Positions 47,535 to 58,389 of a stretch of DNA of 64,000 nt are shown one piece after another. The notes beneath the pieces were generated by a model. That model was not told where the DNA came from. It worked only from the letters and a program-made list of their open reading frames with translations, and ran no database searches. Source of the DNA: Aldrovandia affinis. Taxonomy: Eukaryota > Chordata > Actinopteri > Notacanthiformes > Halosauridae. Positions within the stretch are counted from its first letter, which is position 1. Each line of letters begins with the position of its first letter. Where the stretch lies: positions 450,531-514,530 of the forward strand of contig JAINUG010000382.1 in the NCBI GenBank assembly GCA_029706075.1, given 5' to 3'. Position numbers and translations under genes: made by a program.

Positions 47535-47606
47535 TCCCTGATGGTCTAGTGGTTAGGATTCGGCGCTCTCACCGCCGCGGCCCGGGTTCGATTCCCGGTC
47601 AGGGAA
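47535..47606 (+). tRNA. tRNA-Glu(CTC), unit 4 type b
   Basis: 72 nt, consensus. Confidence 0.95.
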
Positions 47607-47904
47607 AGACGTCTATTGCTCCTCAACAGTTTTGGCTCTCCCTCACCTGTTGTTGGATAGATTAAAAACTCCTGCTCCAACGCACAGTCAAGAGTCACAG
47701 GGGTAAAGTTGTCTTCTGTCGATCCAGTGCTTGTTTGAAATGTCAAAGTAATTGAATGTACAGAGTCACAGAATATTTCAAGATGGCTGCAAGGGCATGA
47801 TGAAGGTGACCTTGTAGGCACTGGTAGAAACTGATCTTGACTGTGTATTGGAGCAGGAGTTTTTAGTCTATCCAACAACAGGCGAGGAGAGAAAATAGAC
47901 GTCG

Positions 47905-47975
47905 TTCCTGACCGGGAATCGAACCCGGGCCGCGGCGGTGAAAGCGCCGAATCCTAACCACTAGACCACCAGGGA
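47905..47975 (-). tRNA. tRNA-Glu(TTC), unit 5
   Basis: 71 nt. One base is missing from the 3' acceptor strand (TCAGGAA), so one acceptor pair is lost. Confidence 0.6.
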
Positions 47976-48225
47976 TTGCACTGCAAAGATGGAGTTGGAT
48001 CAGTTCTCCAGTCTACTGACATGACATTTCAAAACATGTTGACCTCACAGCTTGCTACTTATCCTCTCAATCATCAGGTATCCACCCTGGAAGAGCCATA
48101 ACCAAGTCCCAGTCCATGGGACAAGATCTGTACTAGTTAAGTGGCCGTGACATTAATCATAACATAACCTGTCACTTTTCTGCATGATGAGCAGAGTTTT
48201 ACAAGCTGATAGAAAAAGAAGGCAC

Positions 48226-48312
48226 TCCTTCGAGCCGGATTTGAACCAGCGACCTAAGGATAACCACGTTAACAACTACAGTCCTCCGCTCTACCAACTG
48301 AGCTATCGAAGG
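48226..48312 (-). tRNA. tRNA-Tyr(GTA), unit 5 type a
   Basis: 87 nt, consensus. Confidence 0.95.
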
Positions 48313-48529
48313 CACTCTTCATAGCTTTAAAATTGTGGCATTTTTCTAGAAGGACATCTGTACTAACGTACATCTTTTACATCTTCAGTTGGATCAGTTC
48401 TCCAGTCTACTGACATGACATTTCAAAACATCCTCACAACTCTATTGAGATTTTTTCGCCTTCACCGTTCAATTCCTCAGTGATCATTCGACATACAGGC
48501 CGTACCCCTTTTCCATAGCTGAAGTCCTA

Positions 48530-48601
48530 TCCCTGATGGTCTAGTGGTTAGGATTCGGCGCTCTCACCGCCGCGGCCCGGGTTCGATTCCCGGTCAGGGA
48601 A
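48530..48601 (+). tRNA. tRNA-Glu(CTC), unit 5 type a
   Basis: 72 nt, consensus. Confidence 0.95.
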
Positions 48602-48906
48602 AGACATCTTTTGCTCCTCAACAGTTTTGTCTCCCTCACCTGTTGTTGGATAGATTAAAAACTCCTGCAGGAGTTGGATCAGTTCTCCAGTCTACTGACA
48701 TGACATTTCAAAGCATGTTGACCTCACAGCTTGCTACTTATCCTCTCAATCATCAGGTATCCACCCCTGGAAGAGCCATAACCAAGTCCCAGTCCATGGG
48801 ACAAGATCTGTACTAGTTAAGTGGCCGTGACATTAGTCATAACATAACCTGTCACTTTTCTGCATGATGAGCAGAGTTTTACAAGCTGATAGAAAAAAGA
48901 AGGCAC

Positions 48907-48993
48907 TCCTTCGAGCCGGATTTGAACCAGCGACCTAAGGATAACCACGTTAACAACTACAGTCCTCCGCTCTACCAACTGAGCTATCGAAGG
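48907..48993 (-). tRNA. tRNA-Tyr(GTA), unit 5 type b
   Basis: 87 nt, consensus. Confidence 0.95.
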
Positions 48994-49152
48994 CACTTTT
49001 CACAGCTTTAAAATTGTGCCATTTTTCTAGAAGGACATCTGTACTAACATACACCCTCACAACTCTGTTGAGATTTTTTCGCCTTCACCGTTCAATTCCT
49101 CAGTGATCATTTGACATACAGGCCGTACCCCTTTTCCACAGCTGAAGTCCTA

Positions 49153-49225
49153 TCCCTGATGGTCTAGTGGTTAGGATTCGGCGCTCTCACCACCCGCGGC
49201 CCGGGTTCGATTCCCGGTCAGGGAA
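49153..49225 (+). pseudogene. tRNA-Glu(CTC), unit 5 type b, weakened anticodon stem
   Basis: 73 nt. CCACCCGCGG replaces CCGCCGCGG: a substitution and an inserted C leave only about three pairs in the anticodon stem. It shares the insertion site with the b gene at 45910, and both upstream flanks read 'ttccacagctgaag' where others have 'ttccatagctgaag', so these two copies are related. Confidence 0.6.
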
Positions 49226-49526
49226 AGACGTCTATTGCTCCTCAACAGTTTTGGCTCTCCCTCACCTGTTGTTGGATAGATTAAAAACTCCTGCTCCAAC
49301 GCACAGTCAAGAGTCACAGGGGTAAAGTTGTCTTCTGTCGATCCAGTGCTTGTTTGAAATGTCAAAGTAATTGAATGTACAGAGTCACAGAATATTTCAA
49401 GATGGCTGCAAGGGCATGATGAAGGTGACCTTGTAGGCACTGAGGTAGAAACTGATCTTGACTGTGTATTGGAGCAGGAGTTTTTAGTCTATCCAACAAC
49501 AGGCGAGGGAGAGAAAATAGACGTCG

Positions 49527-49598
49527 TTCCCTGACCGGGAATCGAACCCGGGCCGCGGCGGTGAAAGCGCCGAATCCTAACCACTAGACCACCAGGGA
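49527..49598 (-). tRNA. tRNA-Glu(TTC), unit 6
   Basis: 72 nt, consensus. Confidence 0.95.
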
Positions 49599-49852
49599 TT
49601 GCACTGCAAAGATGGAGTTGGATCAGTTCTCCAGTCTACTGACATGACATTTCAAAACATGTTGACCTCACAGCTTGCTACTTATCCTCTCAATCATCAG
49701 GTATCCACCCCTGGAAGAGCCATAACCAAGTCCCAGTCCATGGGACAAGATCTGTACTAGTTAAGTGGCCGTGACATTAATCATAACATAACCTGTCACT
49801 TTTCTGCATGATGAGCAGAGTTTTACAAGCTGATAGAAAAAAAAGAAGGCAC

Positions 49853-49939
49853 TCCTTCGAGCCGGATTTGAACCAGCGACCTAAGGATAACCACGTTAAC
49901 AACTACAGTCCTCCGCTCTACCAACTGAGCTATCGAAGG
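49853..49939 (-). tRNA. tRNA-Tyr(GTA), unit 6 type a
   Basis: 87 nt, consensus. Its terminator is the longest in the array (T8). Confidence 0.95.
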
Positions 49940-50155
49940 CACTCTTCATAGCTTTAAAATTGTGGCATTTTTCTAGAAGGACATCTGTACTAACGTACAT
50001 CTTTTACATCTTCAGTTGGATCAGTTCTCCAGTCTACTGACATGACATTTCAAAACATCCTCACAACTCTATTGAGATTTTTCGCCTTCACCGTTCAATT
50101 CCTCAGTGATCATTCGACATACAGGCCGTACCCCTTTTCCATAGCTGAAGTCCTA

Positions 50156-50227
50156 TCCCTGATGGTCTAGTGGTTAGGATTCGGCGCGCTCACCGCCGCG
50201 GCCCGGGTTCGATTCCCGGTCAGGGAA
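50156..50227 (+). tRNA. tRNA-Glu(CTC), unit 6 type a, G at position 33
   Basis: 72 nt with anticodon CTC, but the loop reads CGCTCAC: the near-universal T33 before the anticodon is G. T33 makes the U-turn needed for decoding, so this copy is probably inactive unless the base is an error. Confidence 0.7.
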
Positions 50228-50532
50228 AGACATCTTTTGCTCCTCAACAGTTTTGTCTCCCTCACCTGTTGTTGGATAGATTTAAAAACTCCTGCAGGAG
50301 TTGGATCAGTTCTCCAGTCTACTGACATGACATTTCAAAGCATGTTGACCTCACAGCTTGCTACTTATCCTCTCAATCATCAGGTATCCACCCCTGGAAA
50401 GAGCATAACCAAGTCCCAGTCCATGGGACAAGATCTGTACTAGTTAAGTGGCCGTGACATTAGTCATAACATAACCTGTCACTTTTCTGCATGATGAGCA
50501 GAGTTTTACAAGCTGATAGAAAAAGAAGGCAC

Positions 50533-50619
50533 TCCTTCGAGCCGGATTTGAACCAGCGACCTAAGGATAACCACGTTAACAACTACAGTCCTCCGCTCTA
50601 CCAACTGAGCTATCGAAGG
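50533..50619 (-). tRNA. tRNA-Tyr(GTA), unit 6 type b
   Basis: 87 nt, consensus. Confidence 0.95.
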
Positions 50620-50702
50620 CACTTTTCACAGCTTTAAAATTGTGCCATTTTTCTAGAAGAAGGACATCTGTACTAACATACACCCTCACAACTCTGTTGA
50701 GA

Positions 50703-50718
50703 TTTTTTTTTTTTTTTT
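50703..50718. repeat. T16 tract replacing spacer sequence in unit 6
   Basis: Same spacer position as the T19 tract in unit 3 but in a b-type module; the 'cgccttcacc' that normally follows is gone. Confidence 0.9.
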
Positions 50719-50781
50719 GTTCAATTCCTCAGTGATCATTTGACATACAGGCCGTACCCCTTTTCCATAGCTGAAGTCCTA

Positions 50782-50856
50782 TCCCTGATGGTCTAGTGGT
50801 TAGGATTCGGCGCTCTCACCGCCGCCGCGGCCCGGGTTCGATTCCCGGTCAGGGAA
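50782..50856 (+). tRNA. tRNA-Glu(CTC), unit 6 type b
   Basis: 75 nt. A duplicated GCC (CCGCCGCCGCGG) adds three bases between anticodon stem and T-arm. The stem can still pair, leaving an enlarged variable region. Confidence 0.6.
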
Positions 50857-51157
50857 AGACGTCTATTGCTCCTCAACAGTTTTGGCTCTCCCTCACCTGT
50901 TGTTGGATAGATTAAAAACTCCTGCTCCAACGCACAGTCAAGAGTCACAGGGGTAAAGTTGTCTTCTGTCGATCCAGTGCTTGTTTGAAATGTCAAAGTA
51001 ATTGAATGTACAGAGTCACAGAATATTTCAAGATGGCTGCAAGGGCATGATGAAGGTGACCTTGTAGGCACTGAGGTAGAAACTGATCTTGACTGTGTAT
51101 TGGAGCAGGAGTTTTTAGTCTATCCAACAACAGGCGAGGGAGAGAAAATAGACGTCG

Positions 51158-51229
51158 TTCCCTGACCGGGAATCGAACCCGGGCCGCGGCGGTGAAAGCG
51201 CCGAATCCTAACCACTAGACCACCAGGGA
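51158..51229 (-). tRNA. tRNA-Glu(TTC), unit 7
   Basis: 72 nt, consensus. Confidence 0.95.
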
Positions 51230-51480
51230 TTGCACTGCAAAGATGGAGTTGGATCAGTTCTCCAGTCTACTGACATGACATTTCAAAACATGTTGACCTC
51301 AGCAGCTTGCTACTTATCCTCTCAATCATCAGGTATCCACCCTGGAAGAGCCATAACCAAGTCCCAGTCCATGGGACAAGATCTGTACTAGTTAAGTGGC
51401 CGTGACATTAATCATAACATAACCTGTCACTTTTCTGCATGATGAGCAGAGTTTTACAAGCTGATAGAAAAAGAAGGCAC

Positions 51481-51565
51481 TCCTTCGAGCCGGATTTGAA
51501 CCAGCGACCTAAGGATAACCACGTTAACAACTACAGTCCTCCGCTCTACCAACTGAGCTCGAAGG
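51481..51565 (-). pseudogene. tRNA-Tyr(GTA), unit 7 type a, positions 8-9 deleted
   Basis: 85 nt. The dinucleotide TA linking acceptor and D stems is missing (CCTTCGAGCTC for CCTTCGATAGCTC). T8 is a conserved tertiary-contact base and part of the A-box, so transcription and folding would suffer. Besides the intron-length variant in unit 1, this is the only altered Tyr copy. Confidence 0.75.
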
Positions 51566-51782
51566 CACTCTTCATAGCTTTAAAATTGTGGCATTTTTCT
51601 AGAAGGACATCTGTACTAACGTACATCTTTTACATCTTCAGTTGGATCAGTTCTCCAGTCTACTGACATGACATTTCAAAACATCCTCACAACTCTATTG
51701 AGATTTTTTCGCCTTCACCGTTCAATTCCTCAGTGATCATTCGACATACAGGCCGTACCCCTTTTCCATAGCTGAAGTCCTA

Positions 51783-51854
51783 TCCCTGATGGTCTAGTGG
51801 TTAGGATTCGGCGCTCTCACCGCCGCGGCCCGGGTTCGATTCCCGGTCAGGGAA
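51783..51854 (+). tRNA. tRNA-Glu(CTC), unit 7 type a
   Basis: 72 nt, consensus. Confidence 0.95.
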
Positions 51855-52159
51855 AGACATCTTTTGCTCCTCAACAGTTTTGTCTCCCTCACCTGTTGTT
51901 GGATAGATTAAAAACTCCTGCAGGAGTTGGATCAGTTCTCCAGTCTACTGACATGACATTTCAAAGCATGTTGACCTCACAGCTTGCTACTTATCCTCTC
52001 AATCATCAGGTATCCACCCCTGGAAGAGCCATAACCAAGTCCCAGTCCATGGGACAAGATCTGTACTAGTTAAGTGGCCGTGACATTAGTCATAACATAA
52101 CCTGTCACTTTTCTGCATGATGAGCAGAGTTTTACAAGCTGATAGAAAAAAGAAGGCAC

Positions 52160-52246
52160 TCCTTCGAGCCGGATTTGAACCAGCGACCTAAGGATAACCA
52201 CGTTAACAACTACAGTCCTCCGCTCTACCAACTGAGCTATCGAAGG
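52160..52246 (-). tRNA. tRNA-Tyr(GTA), unit 7 type b
   Basis: 87 nt, consensus. Confidence 0.95.
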
Positions 52247-52405
52247 CACTTTTCACAGCTTTAAAATTGTGCCATTTTTCTAGAAGGACATCTGTACTAA
52301 CATACACCCTCACAACTCTGTTGAGATTTTTTCGCCTTCACCGTTCAATTCCTCAGTGATCATTTGACATACAGGCCGTACCCCTTTTCCATAGCTGAAG
52401 TCCTA

Positions 52406-52477
52406 TCCCTGATGGTCTAGTGGTTAGGATTCGGCGCTCTCACCGCCGCGGCCCGGGTTCGATTCCCGGTCAGGGAA
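52406..52477 (+). tRNA. tRNA-Glu(CTC), unit 7 type b
   Basis: 72 nt, consensus. Confidence 0.95.
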
Positions 52478-52777
52478 AGACGTCTATTGCTCCTCAACAG
52501 TTTTGGCTCTCCCTCACCTGTTGTTGGATAGATTAAAAACTCCTGCTCCAACGCACAGTCAAGAGTCACAGGGGTAAAGTTGTCTTCTGTCGATCCAGTG
52601 CTTGTTTGAAATGTCAAAGTAATTGAATGTACAGAGTCACAGAATATTTCAAGATGGCTGCAAGGGCATGATGAAGGTGACCTTGTAGGCACTGAGGTAG
52701 AAACTGATCTTGACTGTGTATTGGAAGAGGAGTTTTTAGTCTATCCAACAACAGGCGAGGAGAGAAAATAGACGTCG

Positions 52778-52850
52778 TTCCCTGACCGGGAATCGAACCC
52801 GGCCGCGCGGCGGTGAAAGCGCCGAATCCTAACCACTAGACCACCAGGGA
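52778..52850 (-). tRNA. tRNA-Glu(TTC), unit 8
   Basis: 73 nt. A CG insertion and a G loss in the GC-rich variable region (net +1). Stems and anticodon kept. Confidence 0.7.
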
Positions 52851-53101
52851 TTGCACTGCAAAGATGGAGTTGGATCAGTTCTCCAGTCTACTGACATGAC
52901 ATTTCAAAACATGTTGACCTCACAGCTTGCTACTTATCCTCTCAATCATCAGGTATCCACCCCTGGAAGAGCCATAACCAAGTCCCAGTCCATGGGACAA
53001 GATCTGTACTAGTTAAGTGGCCGTGACATTAATCATAACATAACCTGTCACTTTTCTGCATGATGAGCAGAGTTTTACAAGCTGATAGAAAAAGAAGGCA
53101 C

Positions 53102-53188
53102 TCCTTCGAGCCGGATTTGAACCAGCGACCTAAGGATAACCACGTTAACAACTACAGTCCTCCGCTCTACCAACTGAGCTATCGAAGG
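53102..53188 (-). tRNA. tRNA-Tyr(GTA), unit 8 type a
   Basis: 87 nt, consensus. Confidence 0.95.
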
Positions 53189-53405
53189 CACTCTTCATAG
53201 CTTTAAAATTGTGGCATTTTTCTAGAAGGACATCTGTACTAACGTACATCTTTTACATCTTCAGTTGGATCAGTTCTCCAGTCTACTGACATGACATTTC
53301 AAAACATCCTCACAACTCTATTGAGATTTTTTCGCCTTCACCGTTCAATTCCTCAGTGATCATTCGACATACAGGCCGTACCCCTTTTCCATAGCTGAAG
53401 TCCTA

Positions 53406-53478
53406 TCCCTGATGGTCTAGTGGTTAGGATTCGGCGCTCTCACCGCCGCGTGCCCGGGTTCGATTCCCGGTCAGGGAA
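53406..53478 (+). tRNA. tRNA-Glu(CTC), unit 8 type a
   Basis: 73 nt. One inserted T in the variable region (CGCGTGCCC); stems intact. Confidence 0.75.
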
Positions 53479-53781
53479 AGACATCTTTTGCTCCTCAACA
53501 GTTTTGTCTCCCTCACCTGTTGTTGGATAGATTAAAAACTCCTGCAGGAGTTGGATCAGTTCTCCAGTCTACTGACATGACATTTCAAAGCATGTTGACC
53601 TCACAGCTTGCTACTTATCCTCTCAATCATCAGGTATCCACCCCTGGAAGAGCCATAACCAAGTCCCAGTCCATGGGACAAGATCTGTACTAGTTAAGGC
53701 CGTGACATTAGTCATAACATAACCTGTCACTTTTCTGCATGATGAGCAGAGTTTTACAAGCTGATAGAAAAAAGAAGGCAC

Positions 53782-53868
53782 TCCTTCGAGCCGGATTTGA
53801 ACCAGCGACCTAAGGATAACCACGTTAACAACTACAGTCCTCCGCTCTACCAACTGAGCTATCGAAGG
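53782..53868 (-). tRNA. tRNA-Tyr(GTA), unit 8 type b
   Basis: 87 nt, consensus. Confidence 0.95.
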
Positions 53869-54025
53869 CACTTTTCACAGCTTTAAAATTGTGCCATTTT
53901 TCTAGAAGGACATCTGTACTAACATACCCTCACAACTCTGTTGAGATTTTTTCGCCTTCACCGTTCAATTCCTCAGTGATCATTTGACATACAGGCCGTA
54001 CCCCTTTTCCATAGCTGAAGTCCTA

Positions 54026-54098
54026 TCCCTGATGGTCTAGTGGTTAGGATTCGGCGCTCTCACCGCCGCGGCCCCGGGTTCGATTCCCGGTCAGGGAA
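54026..54098 (+). tRNA. tRNA-Glu(CTC), unit 8 type b
   Basis: 73 nt. One extra C in the C-run before the T-stem; stems intact. Confidence 0.78.
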
Positions 54099-54399
54099 AG
54101 ACGTCTATTGCTCCTCAACAGTTTTGGCTCTCCCTCACCTGTTGTTGGATAGATTAAAAACTCCTGCTCCAACGCACAGTCAAGAGTCACAGGGGTAAAG
54201 TTGTCTTCTGTCGATCCAGTGCTTGTTTGAAATGTCAAAGTAATTGAATGTACAGAGTCACAGAATATTTCAAGATGGCTGCAAGGGCATGATGAAGGTG
54301 ACCTTGTAGGCACTGAGGTAGAAACTGATCTTGACTGTGTATTGGAGCAGGAGTTTTTAGTCTATCCAACAACAGGCGAGGGAGAGAAAATAGACGTCG

Positions 54400-54471
54400 T
54401 TCCCTGACCGGGAATCGAACCCGGGCCGCGGCGGTGAAAGCGCCGAATCCTAACCACTAGACCACCAGGGA
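54400..54471 (-). tRNA. tRNA-Glu(TTC), unit 9
   Basis: 72 nt, consensus; the rightmost fully intact TTC gene. Confidence 0.95.
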
Positions 54472-54722
54472 TTGCACTGCAAAGATGGAGTTGGATCAGT
54501 TCTCCAGTCTACTGACATGACATTTCAAAACATGTTGACCTCACAGCTTGCTACTTATCCTCTCAATCATCAGGTATCCACCCCTGGAAGAGCCATAACC
54601 AAGTCCCAGTCCATGGGACAAGATCTGTACTAGTTAAGTGGCCGTGACATTAATCATAACATAACCTGTCACTTTTCTGCATGATGAGCAGAGTTTTACA
54701 AGCTGATAGAAAAAGAAGGCAC

Positions 54723-54809
54723 TCCTTCGAGCCGGATTTGAACCAGCGACCTAAGGATAACCACGTTAACAACTACAGTCCTCCGCTCTACCAACTGAGC
54801 TATCGAAGG
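54723..54809 (-). tRNA. tRNA-Tyr(GTA), unit 9 type a
   Basis: 87 nt, consensus. Confidence 0.95.
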
Positions 54810-55026
54810 CACTCTTCATAGCTTTAAAATTGTGGCATTTTTCTAGAAGGACATCTGTACTAACGTACATCTTTTACATCTTCAGTTGGATCAGTTCTCC
54901 AGTCTACTGACATGACATTTCAAAACATCCTCACAACTCTATTGAGATTTTTTCGCCTTCACCGTTCAATTCCTCAGTGATCATTCGACATACAGGCCGT
55001 ACCCCTTTTCCATAGCTGAAGTCCTA

Positions 55027-55098
55027 TCCCTGATGGTCTAGTGGTTAGGATTCGGCGCTCTCACCGCCGCGGCCCGGGTTCGATTCCCGGTCAGGGAA
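55027..55098 (+). tRNA. tRNA-Glu(CTC), unit 9 type a
   Basis: 72 nt, consensus. Confidence 0.95.
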
Positions 55099-55403
55099 AG
55101 ACATCTTTTGCTCCTCAACAGTTTTGTCTCCCTCACCTGTTGTTGGATAGATTAAAAACTCCTGCAGGAGTTGGATCAGTTCTCCAGTCTACTGACATGA
55201 CATTTCAAAGCATGTTGACCTCACAGCTTGCTACTTATCCTCTCAATCATCAGGTATCCACCCCTGGAAGAGCCATAACCAAGTCCCAGTCCATGGGACA
55301 AGATCTGTACTAGTTAAGTGGCCGTGACATTAGTCATAACATAACCTGTCACTTTTCTGCATGATGAGCAGAGTTTTACAAGCTGATAGAAAAAAGAAGG
55401 CAC

Positions 55404-55490
55404 TCCTTCGAGCCGGATTTGAACCAGCGACCTAAGGATAACCACGTTAACAACTACAGTCCTCCGCTCTACCAACTGAGCTATCGAAGG
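55404..55490 (-). tRNA. tRNA-Tyr(GTA), unit 9 type b
   Basis: 87 nt, consensus. Confidence 0.95.
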
Positions 55491-55649
55491 CACTTTTCAC
55501 AGCTTTAAAATTGTGCCATTTTTCTAGAAGGACATCTGTACTAACATACACCCTCACAACTCTGTTGAGATTTTTTCGCCTTCACCGTTCAATTCCTCAG
55601 TGATCATTTGACATACAGGCCGTACCCCTTTTCCATAGCTGAAGTCCTA

Positions 55650-55721
55650 TCCCTGATGGTCTAGTGGTTAGGATTCGGCGCTCTCACCGCCGCGGCCCGG
55701 GTTCGATTCCCGGTCAGGGAA
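55650..55721 (+). tRNA. tRNA-Glu(CTC), unit 9 type b
   Basis: 72 nt, consensus. Confidence 0.95.
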
Positions 55722-56024
55722 AGACGTCTATTGCTCCTCAACAGTTTTGGCTCTCCCTCACCTGTTGTTGGATAGATTAAAAACTCCTGCTCCAACGCAC
55801 AGTCAAGAGTCACAGGGGTAAAAAGTTGTCTTCTGTCGATCCAGTGCTTGTTTGAAATGTCAAAGTAATTGAATGTACAGAGTCACAGAATATTTCAAGA
55901 TGGCTGCAAGGGCATGATGAAGGTGACCTTGTAGGCACTGAGGTAGAAACTGATCTTGACTGTGTATTGGAGCAGGAGTTTTTAGTCTATCCAACAACAG
56001 GCGAGGGAGAGAAAATAGACGTCG

Positions 56025-56094
56025 TTCCCTGACGGGAATCGAACCCGGCCGCGGCGGTGAAAGCGCCGAATCCTAACCACTAGACCACCAGGGA
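56025..56094 (-). pseudogene. tRNA-Glu(TTC), unit 10, two deletions
   Basis: 70 nt. One base is missing from the 3' T-strand/acceptor junction (CCCGTCAGGG) and one from the variable region (GGCCGGG). The T-arm and acceptor register is disturbed; anticodon TTC kept. Confidence 0.6.
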
Positions 56095-56345
56095 TTGCAC
56101 TGCAAAGATGGAGTTGGATCAGTTCTCCAGTCTACTGACATGACATTTCAAAACATGTTGACCTCACAGCTTGCTACTTATCCTCTCAATCATCAGGTAT
56201 CCACCCCTGGAAGAGCCATAACCAAGTCCCAGTCCATGGGACAAGATCTGTACTAGTTAAGTGGCCGTGACATTAATCATAACATAACCTGTCACTTTTC
56301 TGCATGATGAGCAGAGTTTTACAAGCTGATAGAAAAAGAAGGCAC

Positions 56346-56432
56346 TCCTTCGAGCCGGATTTGAACCAGCGACCTAAGGATAACCACGTTAACAACTACA
56401 GTCCTCCGCTCTACCAACTGAGCTATCGAAGG
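56346..56432 (-). tRNA. tRNA-Tyr(GTA), unit 10 type a
   Basis: 87 nt, consensus. Confidence 0.95.
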
Positions 56433-56649
56433 CACTCTTCATAGCTTTAAAATTGTGGCATTTTTCTAGAAGGACATCTGTACTAACGTACATCTTTTAC
56501 ATCTTCAGTTGGATCAGTTCTCCAGTCTACTGACATGACATTTCAAAACATCCTCACAACTCTATTGAGATTTTTTCGCCTTCACCGTTCAATTCCTCAG
56601 TGATCATTCGACATACAGGCCGTACCCCTTTTCCATAGCTGAAGTCCTA

Positions 56650-56723
56650 TCCCTGATGGTCTAGTGGTTAGGATTTGTTGGCGCTCTCACCGCCGCAGCC
56701 CGGGTTCGATTCCCGGTCAGGAA
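56650..56723 (+). pseudogene. tRNA-Glu(CTC), unit 10 first module, damaged
   Basis: 74 nt. GGATTTGTTGGCG replaces GGATTCGGCG before the anticodon loop (+3), CGCAG replaces CGCGG, and one G is lost from the acceptor end (TCAGGAA). The anticodon stem and acceptor are both impaired. Confidence 0.72.
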
Positions 56724-56791
56724 AGACATCTTTTGCTCCTCAACAGTTTTGTCTCCCTCACCTGTTGTTGGATAGATTAAAAACTCCTGCA

Positions 56792-56834
56792 GGAGTTGGA
56801 TCAGTTCTCCAGTCTACTGACATGACATTTCAAA
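56792..56834. repeat. 43-bp recombination repeat at the module-duplication junction
   Basis: The sequence starting ggagttggatcagttctcc occurs three times in each normal unit: after Glu(TTC), in the a-type divergent spacer (from gttgg), and after Glu(CTC)-a. Here the left side matches the flank of Glu(CTC)-a (ctcctgca), while everything right of it (aaaacatgttgacc, gacattaatcat) matches the flank of Glu(TTC). The crossover therefore lies within this block. Confidence 0.88.
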
Positions 56835-57027
56835 ACATGTTGACCTCACAGCTTGCTACTTATCCTCTCAATCATCAGGTATCCACCCCTGGAAGAGCCA
56901 TAACCAAGTCCCAGTCCATGGGACAAGATCTGTACTAGTTAAGTGGCCGTGACATTAATCATAACATAACCTGTCACTTTTCTGCATGATGAGCAGAGTT
57001 TTACAAGCTGATAGAAAAAGAAGGCAC

Positions 57028-57114
57028 TCCTTCGAGCCGGATTTGAACCAGCGACCTAAGGATAACCACGTTAACAACTACAGTCCTCCGCTCTACCAAC
57101 TGAGCTATCGAAGG
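57028..57114 (-). tRNA. tRNA-Tyr(GTA), unit 10 extra type-a module
   Basis: 87 nt, consensus. An additional gene, giving unit 10 three Tyr genes. Confidence 0.95.
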
Positions 57115-57331
57115 CACTCTTCACAGCTTTAAAATTGTGGCATTTTTCTAGAAGGACATCTGTACTAACGTACATCTTTTACATCTTCAGTTGGATCAGT
57201 TCTCCAGTCTACTGACATGACATTTCAAAACATCCTCACAACTCTATTGAGATTTTTTCGCCTTCACCGTTCAATTCCTCAGTGATCATTCGACATACAG
57301 GCCGTACCCCTTTTCCATAGCTGAAGTCCTA

Positions 57332-57401
57332 TCCCTGATGGTCTAGTGGTTAGGATTCGGCGCTCTCACCGCCGCGGCCCGGGTTCGATTCGGTCAGGGA
57401 A
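57332..57401 (+). pseudogene. tRNA-Glu(CTC), unit 10 extra module, T-stem deletion
   Basis: 70 nt. CC is missing from the 3' T-strand (GATTCGGTC for GATTCCCGGTC), breaking the T-stem and B-box 3' end. The anticodon arm is intact. The same deletion occurs in 61182-61249. Confidence 0.7.
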
Positions 57402-57704
57402 AGACATCTTTTGCTCCTCAACAGTTTTGTCTCCCACCTGTTGTTGGATAGATCACAAACTCCTGCAGGAGTTGGATCAGTTCTCCAGTCTACTGACATG
57501 ACATTTCAAAGCATGTTGACCTCACAGCTTGCTACTTATCCTCTCAATCATCAGGTATCCACCCCTGGAAGAGCCATAACCAAGTCCCAGTCCATGGGAC
57601 AAGATCTGTACTAGTTAAGTGGCCGTGACATTAGTCATAACATAACCTGTCACTTTTCTGCATGATGAGCAGAGTTTTACAAGCTGATAGAAAAAAGAAG
57701 GCAC

Positions 57705-57791
57705 TCCTTCGAGCCGGATTTGAACCAGCGACCTAAGGATAACCACGTTAACAACTACAGTCCTCCGCTCTACCAACTGAGCTATCGAAGG
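57705..57791 (-). tRNA. tRNA-Tyr(GTA), unit 10 type b
   Basis: 87 nt, consensus. Confidence 0.95.
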
Positions 57792-57949
57792 CACTTTTCA
57801 CAGCTTTAAAATTGTGCCATTTTTCTAGAAGGACATCTGTACTAACATACACCCTCACAACTCTGTTGAGATTTTTTCGCCTTCACCGTTCAATTCCTCA
57901 GTGATCATTTGACATACAGGCCGTACCCTTTTCCATAGCTGAAGTCCTA

Positions 57950-58020
57950 TCCCTGATGGTCTAGTGGTTAGGATTCGGCGCTCTCACCCGCGCGCCCGGG
58001 TTCGATTCCCGGTCAGGGAA
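57950..58020 (+). pseudogene. tRNA-Glu(CTC), unit 10 type b, anticodon stem disrupted
   Basis: 71 nt. After the loop the sequence is CCGCGCGCCC instead of CGCCGCGGCCC, leaving mismatches in the anticodon stem. Confidence 0.6.
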
Positions 58021-58318
58021 AGACGTCTATTGCTCCTCAACAGTTTTGGCTCTCCCTCACCTGTTGTGGATAGATTAAAAACTCCTGCTCCAACGCAGTC
58101 AAGAGTCACAGGGGTAAAGTTGTCTTCTGTCGATCCAGTGCTTGTTTGAAATGTCAAAGTAATTGAATGTACAGAGTCACAGAATATTTCAAGATGGCTG
58201 CAAGGGCATGATGAAGGTGACCTTGTAGGCACTGAGGTAGAAACTGATCTTGACTGTGTATTGGAGCAGGAGTTTTTAGTCTATCCAACAACAGGCGAGG
58301 GAGAGAAAATAGACGTCG

Positions 58319-58389
58319 TTCCCTGACCGGGAATCGACCCGGGCCGCGGCGGTGAAAGCGCCGAATCCTAACCACTAGACCACCAGGGA
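58319..58389 (-). tRNA. tRNA-Glu(TTC), unit 11
   Basis: 71 nt. One T of the conserved TTC in the T-loop is missing (GGGTCGATTCCC), which also shortens the B-box. Confidence 0.6.
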
